DNA of 64,000 bases, taken from assembly GCF_000381365.1 (NCBI RefSeq), contig NZ_KB905467.1:613604-677603 (forward strand). Reading direction: 5' to 3'. This document shows, one piece after another, positions 62,123 to 64,000 of this stretch (position 1 is the stretch's first letter; every line of letters starts with the position of its first letter). Made by a program: the position numbers and the translations under genes. The stretch comes from Bacteroides salyersiae WAL 10018 = DSM 18765 = JCM 12988 (GTDB lineage: Bacteria; Bacteroidota; Bacteroidia; Bacteroidales; Bacteroidaceae). The notes below the pieces were generated by a model, which was given only the letters and a program-made list of their open reading frames with translations, searched no databases and had not been told where the DNA came from.

Positions 62123-64000
62123 TTAAAAGGGTAATTCTTCCTGTGTCTCCTTTGGGCCTGTCGATAGGGTATTCTTGTAGTTCCTGTCCACTTCATCAAA
62201 AGAGTACTGCACCACCTCGTATTCGTAAATCTTGTTTTCGCTGATTCTCTTCCGGAAGTTATCCCTTTCCAGTATTTGCACCAAGCTTTTCTGGTTCCGG
62301 TCGTTCATCTGTATTTTTCCGTTCATGCTGATAAGTACCAGTATCGCCGATACGGGCATCCATTTCACGTCCAGATCGTCCGCTTTCGGTTTGCGGAAAT
62401 AGACATAGAGCAATTCCTCCTCTATGCTGGCTAAGCTGTATTCCCGGTTCACTTCATTCAATGTGGCTATCTCTTCGTTTTCATACCAGTAATGAAATCC
62501 GTTTTTCCAGAGGTAGAGTGCCTGAGAGTAGATTCCGGCATGGTTCACGGGCGCATGATAGTCGATTTCCTCCACGGTGACGGTAGGGTAACGCCTGAAA
62601 GCCCCTGCCGGATCTTTCAGGAAACGCGGTTCGTTGGTGCTGGCAATGAACGAGCAATGGCGTATGTAAGAGTTGGCATCCGTGTCGAAAGGCCGCCGTT
62701 CCGTCACTACGTCCTGTACGATAAGCCTTTTCAGTTCCGAAATGCTTCGGCCCGTCATGCCCTCGAATTCTTCCAGATTGATGAGCAGGCATTGGCTGAG
62801 AAAAAGCATGTGGTCCTTGTTTTCCGGGTTGATCATCCCGTTGCGGTAATATTTAGACAGTTCCGGAGGGAGAAGATGACGTATCCAGGAACTTTTGCCC
62901 TTTCCCTGCTCACCTTTCATGATGATGGCCAACTGGTTCTCTATCTTGTCATCCAGCGCGCAGGCCACCATGCCCACCAGCCACCGTTTCAGGCAGTCCT
63001 CCCAGAAAGGTTGGTTGGTCGTCTTTACCGTGGCTGCCAACAGCGCTATGTAATCCGTCTGCCCGTCATAGGGTTTCAGACCGTAAAAGTACGCTTCGAA
63101 AGGATTGAAGTTTTGTGCATATCGGGAGTCTATCAGGCTTTTTACGGTACTGGGGTGGCACGGTATTCCCGCCATTTGCAGGTCGTAGAACACGGTGTTG
63201 TAATCCTCCTTTTTCATGGAGCAGAATTCGTTTTTGCCGCCTTTATTCTTTTCTCTGAATTCCAGCCGCCCTTGTATCACGTTTCGTCTCACCTCGTATT
63301 GCTGCGTCATGAATTCGATGATACGCACCGCGACCGGCTTCTTCTTTTCTTCCTCCTGATGATCGGTGCGGGTGGTATAGTGGTAGGCGTTTCTTACGAT
63401 GCTTGCAGCGTCCAGATCGGGGGCGCCGAACTGCTTTTGCGCGAGGACTGCCGCTACTTCCTCCGGCAGGTTCTTCCGATAACATTTGTTGCCGAGAGTG
63501 AATATGAAATTATTCCTGTTGCCGGGTTGGTATTTTTCCTGTCTTTCCACGCTGCGCACGCAACTCTGGAATTCCATTTGTATCCACGGATCGATGTGGG
63601 TGTGGTCTATGCTTTCATCTCCGGGCATCTCCTCCTTCATGAGCTGGCGTACGGTCTTTTTCTTTCCTTTCGCTGGGGGCGGGAGGATGGTCAGTTGCGG
63701 TTGCCGCACTTGCCTGAGCGCCTCTTCGCAGATGTAAATGTCCGGATCGTAGGAGGTGAAAAACAATCTGCCGATGTCGCTGCCACTGGCATCCACCTCT
63801 ACGCTGCAAAGTGTCTCGTAATACTCCTTGGCATAGGCAAACATCTGTTTGTGGTAAGTTTCCAGTGCTTCGTAACTGATTTCACTGCGGCGCAGCAGTT
63901 CCATGCGCAGGCGACAGGAAAGTTCGTCCTGCATGTATACGCCCACTTTCAAACCGTTTCCCGATGGGCTGGTGAAGCAGAACAGCGTATTCGGACTGCC
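62123..64000 (-). CDS. VapE family primase-helicase, C-terminal part
   Basis: The frame runs without a stop from the right window edge to 62123 (625 codons visible), so the N-terminus is missing. The C-terminal half has the VapE P-loop GEQGKGKSSWIRHLL, Walker B CLLINLEEFEGM, and SFIASTNEPRFLKDPAGAFR. The N-terminal visible part (TLFCFTSPSGNGLKVGVY) belongs to the BT4734-type primase-like domain. These genes occur beside HU/DUF4248/smalltalk in many Bacteroidales genomes; their role is unknown, possibly from an integrated element. Confidence 0.9.
   Translation of the reverse strand, partial: GSPNTLFCFTSPSGNGLKVGVYMQDELSCRLRMELLRRSEISYEALETYHKQMFAYAKEYYETLCSVEVDASGSDIGRLFFTSYDPDIYICEEALRQVRQPQLTILPPPAKGKKKTVRQLMKEEMPGDESIDHTHIDPWIQMEFQSCVRSVERQEKYQPGNRNNFIFTLGNKCYRKNLPEEVAAVLAQKQFGAPDLDAASIVRNAYHYTTRTDHQEEEKKKPVAVRIIEFMTQQYEVRRNVIQGRLEFREKNKGGKNEFCSMKKEDYNTVFYDLQMAGIPCHPSTVKSLIDSRYAQNFNPFEAYFYGLKPYDGQTDYIALLAATVKTTNQPFWEDCLKRWLVGMVACALDDKIENQLAIIMKGEQGKGKSSWIRHLLPPELSKYYRNGMINPENKDHMLFLSQCLLINLEEFEGMTGRSISELKRLIVQDVVTERRPFDTDANSYIRHCSFIASTNEPRFLKDPAGAFRRYPTVTVEEIDYHAPVNHAGIYSQALYLWKNGFHYWYENEEIATLNEVNREYSLASIEEELLYVYFRKPKADDLDVKWMPVSAILVLISMNGKIQMNDRNQKSLVQILERDNFRKRISENKIYEYEVVQYSFDEVDRNYKNTLSTGPKETQEELPF

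Overview
The window is a Bacteroidales chromosome segment. The reasons are promoters of the TAnnTTTG type, SusC/SusD pairs, a TonB/DUF4374/PepSY iron locus, smalltalk/HU/DUF4248/VapE genes and a Bacteroides-type mobilizable element. A type IX secretion sorting domain on one glycan-locus protein leans towards Parabacteroides or a relative, but the species cannot be fixed from this sequence.

Region 1 (1-2.4 kb): the start of a DUF418 membrane protein, a possible structured leader RNA, two small genes of unknown role, a frameshifted gyrA fragment and a MITE-like palindrome. Region 2 (2.4-18.6 kb): a dense redox cluster. It holds three aldo/keto reductases, an SDR, an iron alcohol dehydrogenase, three exported flavodoxins, cupin and carboxymuconolactone-decarboxylase proteins, a flavin reductase/ABM fusion and a CMD/alpha-beta hydrolase fusion. 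Most carry lipoprotein, Sec or Tat signals. Two AraC regulators, one AraC-like protein without a DNA-binding domain and four decayed genes lie among them. Seven promoters here fall into two operator classes with exactly conserved spacing to the -7 box, which points to two interleaved AraC regulons.

Region 3 (18.5-23.7 kb): an iron uptake operon (TonB receptor, DUF4374 lipoprotein, PepSY reductase). Region 4 (24-27.2 kb): LacI regulator, SDR mannonate oxidoreductase and UxuA, for hexuronate breakdown. Region 5 (27.2-48.2 kb): a glycan utilization locus with an AraC regulator, two cupin-type phosphoglucose isomerases, a ROK kinase, a class I mannose-6-phosphate isomerase, a sugar MFS porter, SusC/SusD and three secreted proteins, two of them probable or possible glycoside hydrolases. 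Long hairpin repeats of one family punctuate it, and one copy is split by an IS256-family element with an 8-bp target duplication.

Region 6 (48.4-51.5 kb): two AAA-type ATPases of unknown role. Region 7 (about 51.7-60.6 kb): an NBU-like mobilizable element with IntDOT-type integrase, accessory gene, GNAT cargo, SF3 primase-helicase, MobV relaxase and a compact restriction-modification system. That system pairs a nuclease-methylase fusion with a specificity gene split in two by a G9 tract. Removing one G would fuse the halves into a two-TRD subunit, so phase-variable DNA specificity is likely; this is the most striking finding. Region 8 (60.8-64 kb): smalltalk, HU, DUF4248 and VapE.
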